From UBA11524 sp963642705 (GTDB taxonomy: Bacteria > Bacillota > Clostridia > Christensenellales > Aristaeellaceae), in NCBI GenBank assembly GCA_963642705.1, contig CAVIHU010000032.1, forward strand, positions 1 through 22,865: a DNA stretch of 22,865 nucleotides. Reading direction: 5' to 3'. Numbering within the stretch: position 1 is the first letter of the stretch; the number at the start of each line of letters is the position of its first letter. The notes under the pieces are model-generated. The model was not told where the DNA came from. It made no database searches and was given only the letters and a program-made list of their open reading frames with translations. Shown here piece by piece: positions 16,271 through 22,865 of the stretch. Both the position numbers and the translations under genes were made by a program.

Positions 16271-16384
16271 GCACGCGCAGCCTGTATGCGGAAGGCGCGC
16301 CTCAATCGCAAAAAGAGCCAGAGGATGCATTCCCCTGACCCTTTTCGAGATAGGATTGAGTTCACTTGCATACAGGCTGCGTGC
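16271..16384. repeat. Three-tier inverted repeat around the PHP-operon terminator
   Basis: The terminator is nested in two further complementary pairs. CTCAATC (16301-16307) pairs with GATTGAG (16354-16360). GCACGC(GC)AGCCTGTATGC (16271-16289) pairs with GCATACAGGCTGCGTGC (16368-16384), perfect except for a 2-nt insertion in the left arm. The outer arm begins 2 nt past the PHP stop codon. The 114-nt whole can fold as one long interrupted hairpin. Its outer arms also look like terminal inverted repeats of a small non-coding element. Confidence 0.7.
16310..16345 (-). terminator. Rho-independent terminator of the glycosidase/PHP operon
   Basis: In minus-strand RNA, AAAAGGGUCAGGGG (16345-16332) pairs over all 14 positions with CCUCUGGCUCUUUU (16324-16311), using three G-U pairs, around a 7-nt loop, and ends in a U5 run (16314-16310). 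Read on the plus strand these wobbles become A-C mismatches, so the structure belongs to leftward transcripts. It lies about 40 nt past the PHP gene stop. Confidence 0.8.
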
Positions 16385-16386
16385 GA

Positions 16387-17172
16387 TTATGACTTCCCCG
16401 GCAGCCACGCCCGATGATACGGAACGTGCTGCTCGTTTTCATCAATCAGGAAGCACGGGAGCGAGACCTCCTCGTCCGGCTGGAAGTCGAAGCGGCGGCT
16501 GTTGCCCAGCAGCTGAACGGGCTTCCTGTCCAGAATCAGGCGGACATAGTCCTGCACGGAACGGAACGGCTCGTCAACCGCGATGCCCATGAATGTCTGC
16601 TCCGGACGCGAAAAGTGGTTATCCGAGCCGGACGTCATCATCAGGTGATTCTCCAGCGCATAGCGGATGGCGCACGCATCGCACACAGGCAGATTCCCCG
16701 CATTGAGCACCTCGACCGCGTCAACATGCGTCAGCCCGAGCAGAATCTGATGCAGGTAACCGCACAGGCGGAAGGGGTGCGCCTGAACGACGCATCCGCC
16801 GTAACGGTGCACCTCGGCGAGCTGTTCGCGGCGATTCCATTGGGCGGACTCCGGATGCTCCATCAGCCACTGCGGGCTCAGCCCGTAAATCAGGTAGTCA
16901 TCGCCCTCAAACGACTGCTCCCAGCCGAAAAACACGTCCAGCCCGAGACGGATGCCCTCATCGAGCGCGTCCTCATAGCCGCTGCAGAACTGCTTCATCT
17001 GCTCCTTCCATGGCTTTGAACGGTCGATGGCCGTGTTTCCGCCGAGAAAGTGGTCGGTGATGATGATGCCCTGATAGCCGAGCTTGTGGTAATACCGGGC
17101 GTGCTCCCTGCCGGTGGACACGCCGCAGCGGCTGCCCTGGCACGTGTGCAGGTGCGTTTCATAGCGATACAT
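16387..17172 (-). CDS. PHP-domain metal-dependent phosphoesterase
   Basis: This is a 261-residue cytoplasmic protein of the PHP superfamily (histidinol-phosphatase and DNA polymerase PHP-domain fold). Metal ligands are visible in order: His7 and His9 in THLHT, Asp40-His41 in ITDH, Glu85 in FGWEQSF, His132 in QAHPFR, Asp184 and His186 in SGSDNH. VEVLNAGN at 153-160 is the usual strand before the last motif. The family hydrolyses phosphate esters such as histidinol phosphate or small sugar/nucleotide phosphates, and the substrate here is not evident. ATG 17172 has AAGGAG at 7 nt and lies 21 nt after the glycosidase gene, so the two are cotranscribed, which would fit a sugar-related role (inference). 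It ends at a strong terminator. Confidence 0.9.
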   Translation of the reverse strand: MYRYETHLHTCQGSRCGVSTGREHARYYHKLGYQGIIITDHFLGGNTAIDRSKPWKEQMKQFCSGYEDALDEGIRLGLDVFFGWEQSFEGDDYLIYGLSPQWLMEHPESAQWNRREQLAEVHRYGGCVVQAHPFRLCGYLHQILLGLTHVDAVEVLNAGNLPVCDACAIRYALENHLMMTSGSDNHFSRPEQTFMGIAVDEPFRSVQDYVRLILDRKPVQLLGNSRRFDFQPDEEVSLPCFLIDENEQHVPYHRAWLPGKS

Positions 17173-17193
17173 AGCGGAACTCCTTGTTGTTTT

Positions 17194-18597
17194 TTACCCG
17201 ACCACGCCCGGCACCTCGTAGCGGATGCGCATGGTCGGCGCCTTCTCCAGCACGGTGCGGTAGTTTGTCATCCAGTCCTCATGTCCGTCGTCGACATTCA
17301 CGCCGTCCGCAGGCGGAGCAAAAAGCATCATGGTCAGCGTTGCCGGTGCAGTCAGCGGCGTATCGAAGAACGCGCTCATCAGGTCAATCGTCTTGACATG
17401 CGGCGCCTTGTAGAACCACTGCCCGTTCAGCGACACCATAAGCCCGATGGTCTGCTCAACGGTCATTTCGCAGAATTCGGGATTGCCGGCGAATTCAATG
17501 TCCATCGCCAGACCTTCCGCGTCCTCCGAGCCGCCCCAGCGAAGCGCAGCCGGGAAGGAAACCTCTTCTCCAAGCGTCATTTCTGGCAGGAAGTACGGAT
17601 CCCTGAGCAGCTCGCGGTACTGGCGGAGCATCGGCTGCTCAATGCCGACCGCCGAATTGTTCGGATCCTCGATTTCCAGCCCGAGGCGGCCGCGGTCGCG
17701 GAACTGATACAGGCTGATGGCCTTGAACCAGTCGGCATGATGGTCGCGGAAGGTCTCGGCGAAGCGGATAACGCTCTCTCCCTGATGATTCGGGCCGGTG
17801 ACATCGCCATCGGTGTTGAATTCAGCGGTGATGAGCGGCTTTGCACCGAAGCGCGAGGATGCGCGCGCGTAAGTGTCGCGGAAGAGGTCGTAGTACATCT
17901 GCACGCTGTCCGCCTTGTACTGACCGCCGCCAGCCTCTGCCACATCATACGGCCATCCGTAGTGCAGCGCAAGATAACAGTCCGCCGACCAGATGTCCGC
18001 CGCGCGGTAGGCGCCTGCGAACTCGTCCTCCTTCTCCAGCTTGCCGCCGTCACGCGCGAAGCCGGCGCAGAACACCGTGCGGACATTCGGCGCCTCCTCA
18101 TGGATGATGCCGGAGAAGCGCTCGAAGAACTGCCCGACCTGCTCGTAGGTGAAGCGCTTGTTATGGGTGAACCACGTGCCGCCGCACTCGTGATTGATGC
18201 GGATGGTCATGCGGCCGTACGGGCGCAGCAGCCGCGCCACCCCGCGCAGCTCCTCATCCGACAGCGCGCAGTCAATCGTCAGCGTCAGCGCGACCTCCTG
18301 TCCATGGCGACGGATGTCCTTCATCTGCTCAAACGGCTGACCATTGGCATTGAAGGGGAAGTAATCGTCATAGGGATAATCCCACTGAAAGGTGATGTTC
18401 ATATCCCTGCACGCCTCGGAAATGCGCTGCGGCCACTGCGCATCATGCGGATAGTAGGTATACATGATGCCGACGGCGCGGTGCGGACGACCGAGCTTGC
18501 GCAGGATATAATCCTGATTGACGTATTCGGCGCGTTCACTGCCGTCGCCGAGGTCGAGAGCGCATTTCGCAGCGCCCATATGCAGCTTTTTCATCAT
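17194..18597 (-). CDS. Putative clan GH-A-like glycoside hydrolase, cytoplasmic
   Basis: This 467-residue protein lacks a signal peptide and appears to be a TIM-barrel glycosidase followed by a beta-rich domain. Candidate catalytic acids sit where clan GH-A enzymes have them: Glu137 in TIRINHECGGTWF after strand 4 (compare GH26 mannanases, R.-HE-nG-wf), and Glu259 in KPLITAEFNTDG after strand 7. WDYPYDDYFPF near 72-82 and WSADCYLALHYGWP near 203-216 supply aromatic residues usual in sugar clefts. Residues about 340-467 look like a sandwich domain. I cannot assign the GH family or substrate. ATG 18597 (or 18594) follows AGGAGGAGG. It is first in an operon with the PHP gene, and a cytoplasmic location suggests action on imported oligosaccharides or glycosides. 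Confidence 0.7.
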   Translation of the reverse strand: MMKKLHMGAAKCALDLGDGSERAEYVNQDYILRKLGRPHRAVGIMYTYYPHDAQWPQRISEACRDMNITFQWDYPYDDYFPFNANGQPFEQMKDIRRHGQEVALTLTIDCALSDEELRGVARLLRPYGRMTIRINHECGGTWFTHNKRFTYEQVGQFFERFSGIIHEEAPNVRTVFCAGFARDGGKLEKEDEFAGAYRAADIWSADCYLALHYGWPYDVAEAGGGQYKADSVQMYYDLFRDTYARASSRFGAKPLITAEFNTDGDVTGPNHQGESVIRFAETFRDHHADWFKAISLYQFRDRGRLGLEIEDPNNSAVGIEQPMLRQYRELLRDPYFLPEMTLGEEVSFPAALRWGGSEDAEGLAMDIEFAGNPEFCEMTVEQTIGLMVSLNGQWFYKAPHVKTIDLMSAFFDTPLTAPATLTMMLFAPPADGVNVDDGHEDWMTNYRTVLEKAPTMRIRYEVPGVVG

Positions 18598-18623
18598 CTG
18601 TTGCCTCCTCCTGATGGGGGATC

Positions 18624-18651
18624 ATTTTATCGATATCGTTTTCGCTGTCAC
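18624..18651 (-). promoter_or_regulatory. Probable promoter of the glycosidase/PHP operon, with CGATATCG palindrome
   Basis: On the minus strand GTGACA (18651-18646) and TAAAAT (18629-18624) are 16 nt apart, each one mismatch from consensus, about 30 nt upstream of the gene start. The spacer holds the palindrome CGATATCG inside AACGATATCGATAA, which could be a repressor site of LacI type. The site call is a guess. Confidence 0.45.
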
Positions 18652-18672
18652 AGGCTTCGCCTGATTTCCTTC
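18651..18672 (+). repeat. Hairpin repeat, copy B
   Basis: CAGGC-TTC-GCCTG (18651-18663) followed by ATTTCCTT is identical in its first 17 bases to copy A at 13971. It lies 32 nt past the pepP stop and beside the putative -35 of the glycosidase operon. The T-rich tail is on the plus strand, so for leftward pepP transcripts it gives a hairpin without a U-run. Confidence 0.5.
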
Positions 18673-18703
18673 CGGCAACACCGCCGAATTGTGCGATATT
18701 GCC

Positions 18704-20476
18704 TTAAATCGCGCGCGTGGCGTGGATGAGCCACTCCGCCTCGTCTCCGGAGAGATACGGCAGGATCCTCTGGCGCACCTGCGCGTGATAGGCGTTCAGC
18801 AGCGCCTTGTCATCCTCGTTCAGGTAGGCGGGATCCACCGCGTCCAGATCAAACGGCACCATCGTCAGGTACTCGAAGTGCAGGAAACGGCCGTAGCTGT
18901 TCGTTTCGCCCTCGCAAACGACCGTCAGATTCTCGTGGCGGATGCCGAACCTGCCCTCCAGGTAGAAGCCGGGCTCGTCGCTCGTAACCATGCCGGGCTC
19001 AAGGACGACCTGATTCGTGCGCCAGTGGATGCGCTGCGGTCCCTCGTGGACGCTCAGCACATAACCGACGCCATGACCGGTGCCATGGTTGTAGTCCAGA
19101 TTCTCCTGCCAGAGGGGCTCGCGGGCGAGATAATCCAGGTTGCTGCCCGTGCAGCCATACTTCCAGCGGGCGTTGCCGAGATGCAGATGTCCCTTCAGCA
19201 CGAGGGTGAACAGCTTCTTCTCCTCATCGGTCGTTTCGCCCATGGCGAAGGTACGGGTGATATCGGTCGTGCCCTGCAGGTAATGTCCGCCGGTGTCCGC
19301 CAGCAGCAGCGAACGCGGCTCAACGGGGATGTTCGTCTCCTCGGTAGGCGAATAGTGGACAATCGCGCCGTGATAGCCATAGGCGACGATCGGCTCGAAG
19401 GACGGTCCGATGTAATCAGGGCGTTCACGCCGGAATTCCTCCAGCTTTGCCGCGACGCTCAGCTCATCCATCGGGATTTTGCCGGCGTTGTGCTTGAGCC
19501 AGTACATCAGGCGCGTCACCGCCACGCCGTCCTGCACGTGCGCCTTGCGGAAGCCCTCAACCTCGGTCGGATTCTTCGCCGCCTTGGGCTTTTCCGTCGG
19601 GTCAACATGGTTGATCACGCGGACGGAGTCGGGCACGCAGGCGCGTATCAGGCTGTTGACCACATTCAGGTTCATCATGACAGCGGATTCCTCCGGCAGC
19701 TTCTTGATATACTCATAGATGCAGGCATACGGGCGGATGCTCACGCCGTCCTCCTTCAGGTGCGCCTGAATATCGGCGCTGAGGATGGACGGATTGACGA
19801 ACAGCACGGCATCCTGCTGCGTCACGGCGCAGAAGGACAGCAGCACCGGCGTGCATGCAACGTCGTTGCCGCGCAGGTTCATCAGCCAGCAGATGTCCAT
19901 CAGCGAGGAAAGAATCAGCGTATCCGCACCGGTGGCTGTCATTTCACTGCGCACCTGCGTCAGCTTTTCCACGCGGCTGCGTCCGGTCAGGGTGACGGGC
20001 AGCTCCCACGCAGGCTCGGCGGACAACGGCGGACGCTCCGCCCAGATTTCATCCAGCAGATCAACGTCCGACACGATGGCAAAGCCCTTTTCCTGCGCAA
20101 TATCCTGAAGGCGGCTGTACTGCGCGGCGGTCACAACGCGTCCGTCAAAGCCGAAGCGCTGTCCTGCCTTCCCGTTTTCCGCGATATATTCCGTGAGGGT
20201 CGGCACGCCGGGCTCACCCATCCTGCACAGCTCGATGCCGCTGCCGCCGAGCTGCGCGTCCGCCTGCAGAAAATAGCGTCCGTCCGTCCACAGCCCTGCC
20301 CATTCCTTCGATACGAGCAGCGTTCCCGCGCTGCCGGTAAAGCCGGATACATAGTGGCGGCCGCGGAAGTGCGCGCCGACGTATTCCGAGGCGTGGAAAT
20401 CATCCGTGGGAATCATATACAGGTCGATGCCGTGCTTTTCCATTGCGCGGCGAAGCTCAACAAGCTGTTGTCGCAT
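18704..20476 (-). CDS. pepP: Xaa-Pro aminopeptidase (M24B, aminopeptidase P family)
   Basis: This cytoplasmic metallopeptidase removes an N-terminal residue before proline. The 590-residue length matches the long three-domain bacterial/eukaryotic form: two creatinase-like N-terminal domains (about 1-150 and 160-300) and a C-terminal pita-bread catalytic domain. The five metal ligands are in place: Asp394 in LLADTGG, Asp405 in TTDITRT, His468 in NHGTGHGVG, Glu501 in SDEPGFY and Glu515 in GIRHEN. The frame opens at a TTG (20500), but ATG 20476 preceded by GGAG at 6 nt gives the usual N-terminus MRQQLVELRRAMEKHGIDLY. It is divergent from cysE and has its own promoter. Hairpin copy B lies after its stop. 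Confidence 0.96.
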   Translation of the reverse strand: MRQQLVELRRAMEKHGIDLYMIPTDDFHASEYVGAHFRGRHYVSGFTGSAGTLLVSKEWAGLWTDGRYFLQADAQLGGSGIELCRMGEPGVPTLTEYIAENGKAGQRFGFDGRVVTAAQYSRLQDIAQEKGFAIVSDVDLLDEIWAERPPLSAEPAWELPVTLTGRSRVEKLTQVRSEMTATGADTLILSSLMDICWLMNLRGNDVACTPVLLSFCAVTQQDAVLFVNPSILSADIQAHLKEDGVSIRPYACIYEYIKKLPEESAVMMNLNVVNSLIRACVPDSVRVINHVDPTEKPKAAKNPTEVEGFRKAHVQDGVAVTRLMYWLKHNAGKIPMDELSVAAKLEEFRRERPDYIGPSFEPIVAYGYHGAIVHYSPTEETNIPVEPRSLLLADTGGHYLQGTTDITRTFAMGETTDEEKKLFTLVLKGHLHLGNARWKYGCTGSNLDYLAREPLWQENLDYNHGTGHGVGYVLSVHEGPQRIHWRTNQVVLEPGMVTSDEPGFYLEGRFGIRHENLTVVCEGETNSYGRFLHFEYLTMVPFDLDAVDPAYLNEDDKALLNAYHAQVRQRILPYLSGDEAEWLIHATRAI

Positions 20477-20537
20477 GGTTTTCTCCGTTCCTTTCCGCAA
20501 AAAGGCTCCTTCTTATATGAAGGCGCTTCCACGGTGA

Positions 20538-20566
20538 AGTATACCACGCTTCCCTGATTTCCGCAA
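20538..20566 (-). promoter_or_regulatory. Promoter of pepP
   Basis: On the minus strand TTGCGG (20566-20561) and TATACT (20543-20538) have a 17-nt spacer and lie about 60 nt upstream of ATG 20476. The -35 is 3 nt from the -35 of the divergent cysE promoter, so the two polymerases would compete. Confidence 0.6.
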
Positions 20567-20569
20567 GGG

Positions 20570-20597
20570 TTGACATAGCCTGCTTCAGCGGTATAAA
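20570..20597 (+). promoter_or_regulatory. Promoter of cysE
   Basis: TTGACA (20570-20575) and TATAAA (20592-20597, continuing as TATAAAATA) are separated by 16 nt, about 50 nt before the cysE start. The -35 is a perfect consensus. I see no T-box or S-box leader in the short gap, so no cysteine-responsive RNA control is apparent. Confidence 0.75.
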
Positions 20598-20645
20598 ATA
20601 GGAAAGCGACAGGAAGGAAAAAACCGATCATTCAGGAGGCAGAGC

Positions 20646-21563
20646 ATGGATAAGCAACTCTTTGACCAGCGAATGCGGACGATAACCGAAAGCATTCTGG
20701 CGGATTACGGCGCAGGCCGCCCGATGGATCGCATCGAGCCGTTCAATCAACCCGACCGCGATGTCATCATCGACCTGATTGCGAAGCTGCGGCGCATCGT
20801 CTTTCCCGGCTATTTCCGCGACGCCTCCTATCGGGTGTATCATGCCGAGCACGCGCTTTCCGCGCTGATGGAGGACACCGCGTATCACCTGCATCGGCAG
20901 ATTGCCATTGCCCTCCGCGGCGGCACGAGCGTACCGCAGGAAACAGCAGCGGACATCGAGTGCAGGGCGCAGGAGCTGACCCTTCGCTTTCTCGAGCGGA
21001 TTCCGGCGGTGCGCGCTCTGCTGTCCACCGATTTGCAGGCGTTCTATGACGGCGACCCGGCCGCCACCAGCCTTGATGAAATCATCATCGCATACCCCGG
21101 TATGCTTGCCATTACGGTCAACCGGCTTGCCCATGAGCTGTTTCTGCTCGGCGTGCCGCTGATTCCGCGCATCATGACCGAATACGCTCACAGCCGGACC
21201 GGCATCGACATTCATCCCGGCGCGACCATTGGCGAATATTTCTTCATCGACCATGGCACGGGCATCGTCGTCGGCGAGACGACCGTCATCGGCAACGCAG
21301 TCAAGCTGTATCAGGGCGTGACGCTCGGCGCACTCTCCACACGCGGCGGGCAGAGCCTGCGCGGACACCGCCGTCATCCCACCATCGGCGACCGCGTGAC
21401 GATTTACTCCGGCGCATCGGTTTTAGGCGGCGAAACGGTCATCGGGCACGATGCGGTCATCGGCGGCAATGCGTTCATTACGCATTCCATTGCGCCCGGG
21501 ATGAGGGTGTCGGTCAAGAGTCAGGAGCTTGAAATGAAAATGCAGCAGAATGTGGAATGGTAA
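20646..21563 (+). CDS. cysE: Serine O-acetyltransferase (EpsC-like CysE)
   Basis: This enzyme makes O-acetylserine from serine and acetyl-CoA, the first step of cysteine synthesis. The 305-residue protein has an N-terminal helical region with RRIVFPGYF (49-57), characteristic of the long EpsC-type branch, a helical SAT domain, and a C-terminal left-handed beta helix of hexapeptide repeats. The active-site block IDIHPGATIGEYFFIDHGTG (187-206) and VVGETTVIG hold the catalytic His203 and its partners, and GHRRHPTIGD at 240-249 is the usual loop. ATG 20646 has AGGAGG at 6 nt. It is monocistronic: a divergent promoter lies upstream and a hairpin terminator follows. No cysK is adjacent. The EpsC subfamily call is from memory of the family pattern. 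Confidence 0.94.
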   Translation: MDKQLFDQRMRTITESILADYGAGRPMDRIEPFNQPDRDVIIDLIAKLRRIVFPGYFRDASYRVYHAEHALSALMEDTAYHLHRQIAIALRGGTSVPQETAADIECRAQELTLRFLERIPAVRALLSTDLQAFYDGDPAATSLDEIIIAYPGMLAITVNRLAHELFLLGVPLIPRIMTEYAHSRTGIDIHPGATIGEYFFIDHGTGIVVGETTVIGNAVKLYQGVTLGALSTRGGQSLRGHRRHPTIGDRVTIYSGASVLGGETVIGHDAVIGGNAFITHSIAPGMRVSVKSQELEMKMQQNVEW

Positions 21564-21572
21564 CAGGCGTCG

Positions 21573-21620
21573 CGGACTTCGTCCGTTTTCTTTCCGAACC
21601 CCTTCGCATTGCGCTTTTCC
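21573..21620 (+). terminator. cysE terminator, also hairpin repeat copy C
   Basis: CGGAC-TTC-GTCCG (21573-21585) followed by TTTTCTTT is a rho-independent terminator 10 nt past the cysE stop. It continues with CCGAACCCCTTCGCA and TTTTCC (to 21620), matching copy A at 13971-14015 block by block. Its stem equals the last unit of the array at 14210-14222 read on the other strand. Confidence 0.75.
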
Positions 21621-21773
21621 ACACCTGCGCTGTAAAGCAACTATAATATATGAAGTCTGCGAGCGGAAAGCCTTATCACCTATCAGGCATGCAAAAGGCT
21701 ACTGCCGAGGGCGTCCTATGGACAACAAGCTGTGAAAATAGTGTCAAAATCAGCGGAAATCCTTTGCAACCCC

Positions 21774-21802
21774 TTGCAAAATGGAACGAAATTGGGTAGA
21801 AT
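21774..21802 (+). promoter_or_regulatory. Promoter of gap with repeated TTGCAA
   Basis: TTGCAA (21774-21779) and TAGAAT (21797-21802) are exactly 17 nt apart, about 50 nt before the gap start. A second TTGCAA lies 4 nt upstream (21764-21769). The hexamer is itself a palindrome, so TTGCAA-CCCC-TTGCAA could be an operator over the -35. A separate TATAAT at 21642-21647 has no good -35. The remaining leader 21621-21763 holds nothing I can identify. Confidence 0.65.
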
Positions 21803-21853
21803 ATGAGATGGGAATAAAAACCCGGTTTGAATGACTGAAGGAGGTATCTTCCA

Positions 21854-22865
21854 ATGGCTGTAAAAGTTGCAATCAATGGCTTCGGCCGTATTGGCCGTCT
21901 GGCTTTCCGTCAGATGTTCGGCGCTGAGGGCTACGAGGTTGTTGCCATCAACGACCTGACCTCTCCCGCGATGCTGGCTCACCTGCTCAAGTATGACACC
22001 GCTCAGGGCGCGTACTGCGGCCACATCGGTGAAAACCTGCACACTGTGGAATCCACCGAGGACTCCATCGTCGTCGATGGCAAGGAAATCAAGATCTATG
22101 CCGAGAAGAACGCTGCGGATGCTCCCTGGGGCAAGCTGGGCGTGGATGTTGTGCTCGAATGCACCGGCTTCTACTGCTCCAAGGAAAAGTCCATGGCGCA
22201 CATCACTGCCGGCGCGAAGAAGGTCGTCATCTCTGCCCCCGCCGGCAATGACCTGAAGACCATCGTCTACAACGTCAACAACGACACCCTGACGGCTGAC
22301 GATCAGATCATCTCCGCTGCGTCCTGCACCACCAACTGCCTCGCGCCCATGGCCAAGGCTCTGAACGACAAGTATCCGATCGTTTCCGGCATCATGACCA
22401 CCGTTCATGCTTACACCGGCGATCAGATGATCCTTGACGGCCCGCATCGTAAGGGCGACCTCCGTCGTGCCCGCGCCGGCGCTCAGAACATCGTTCCGAA
22501 CTCCACCGGTGCTGCGAAGGCAATCGGTCTGGTCATCCCCGAGCTGAACAAGAAGCTGATCGGCTCCGCACAGCGCGTCCCTGTCTGCACCGGCTCCACC
22601 ACCATCCTCGTGGCTGTTGTCAAGGGTGCTGACGTGACCGTCGACTCCGTGAACGCCGCCATGAAGGCGCAGTCCTCCGAGTCCTTCGGCTACAACACCG
22701 AGCCGATCGTCTCCTCTGACGTCATCGGCATGCGCTACGGCTCCCTGTTCGATGCCACCCAGACCATGGTCGCCAAGATCGACGACGACACCTATCAGGT
22801 GCAGGTCGTGTCCTGGTACGACAACGAGAACTCCTACACCAGCCAGATGGTTCGCACCATCAAGT
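21854..22865 (+). CDS. gap: Glyceraldehyde-3-phosphate dehydrogenase, type I (3' end cut by window edge)
   Basis: This is the glycolytic enzyme that oxidises glyceraldehyde-3-phosphate to 1,3-bisphosphoglycerate with NAD+ in the cytoplasm. 337 codons are present, close to full family length, and no stop is reached before the window ends. Visible motifs are the nucleotide-binding NGFGRIGR at 8-15, Asp34 in AINDL (favouring NAD+), the active-site SCTTNCLAP with catalytic Cys158, a following TTVHAYTGDQ, and WYDNENSYTSQMVRT near the end. ATG 21854 follows AAGGAGG. Codon use is biased to C-ending codons (ATC, AAC, TCC, GAC) more strongly than in neighbouring genes, as expected of a highly expressed gene. 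pgk or tpi often follow gap but lie outside the window. Confidence 0.98.
   Translation, partial: MAVKVAINGFGRIGRLAFRQMFGAEGYEVVAINDLTSPAMLAHLLKYDTAQGAYCGHIGENLHTVESTEDSIVVDGKEIKIYAEKNAADAPWGKLGVDVVLECTGFYCSKEKSMAHITAGAKKVVISAPAGNDLKTIVYNVNNDTLTADDQIISAASCTTNCLAPMAKALNDKYPIVSGIMTTVHAYTGDQMILDGPHRKGDLRRARAGAQNIVPNSTGAAKAIGLVIPELNKKLIGSAQRVPVCTGSTTILVAVVKGADVTVDSVNAAMKAQSSESFGYNTEPIVSSDVIGMRYGSLFDATQTMVAKIDDDTYQVQVVSWYDNENSYTSQMVRTIK

Noticed and set aside
20598..20645. T-box or other cysteine/SAM riboswitch before cysE
   Set aside because: The leader is under 50 nt and shows no specifier or antiterminator structure.
20628..21377. Minus-strand 249-codon frame opposite cysE, and the 243-codon frame at 21716-22447 opposite gap
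   Set aside because: Both are antisense to strongly conserved enzymes and show no recognisable motif. The second is only an antisense reading of GAPDH codons plus the leader.
21642..21647. Second gap promoter at TATAAT
   Set aside because: No acceptable -35 at 16-18 nt upstream; the TTGCAA/TAGAAT pair nearer the gene is better.
21689..21799. Short plus-strand frame starting ATGCAAAAGGC in the gap leader
   Set aside because: It has no ribosome binding site, and its end overlaps the predicted gap promoter.

Overview
The window is GC-rich (roughly 60% by eye), densely coded, and has low-GC style Gram-positive signals: strong AGGAGG-type ribosome binding sites, near-consensus sigma-A promoters and ATGA/GTGA stop-start overlaps. 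The gene set (HolA, ComEC, SbcCD, PPK2, an EpsC-like serine acetyltransferase, type I GAPDH, Lgt-fold membrane proteins) suggests a chromosomal segment of an anaerobic Bacillota of the Clostridia type, perhaps a gut lineage. That placement is inference from style, not from a marker gene. I see no phage, IS element, CRISPR array, tRNA or rRNA.

Layout. From about 20500 leftwards to 149 everything is on the minus strand, in four or five transcription units. (1) pepP (20476-18704) has its own promoter. (2) A glycosidase-like protein and a PHP phosphoesterase (18597-16387) form an operon ending at a strong terminator. (3) An Lgt-fold membrane protein and a double-GNAT protein (16100-14223) follow behind a textbook promoter. 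(4) ppk2, an exported NAGPA-domain protein and a second Lgt-fold protein (13897-11192). (5) A seven-gene run (10851-149): a coiled-coil protein with a GrpE-like C-terminus, an exported protein of unknown function, an MBL-fold hydrolase, comEC, holA, sbcD and sbcC. The last four are coupled by overlaps or 1-nt gaps and form a DNA uptake, replication and repair block. On the plus strand, cysE/epsC (20646-21563) is divergent from pepP, with back-to-back promoters, and gap (from 21854) runs off the right edge.

Intergenic DNA is unusually rich in structure. A family of short hairpins of the form stem-TTC-stem' lies at 13971, 18651 and 21573. A tandem array of 16-17 bp units at 14110-14222 is built from the same hairpin half-sequence. 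A cassette of successive GC hairpins ending in T7 lies at 11062-11183. A three-tier 114-nt hairpin lies at 16271-16384.

The least explained protein content is the pair of divergent Lgt-like membrane proteins, which lack the usual HGG signature but share a C-terminal VEFALDKS motif, and the GrpE-like coiled-coil protein. I found no clear defence or mobile system. Nearly all long plus-strand open frames opposite the minus-strand genes are antisense artefacts of GC-rich codon use.
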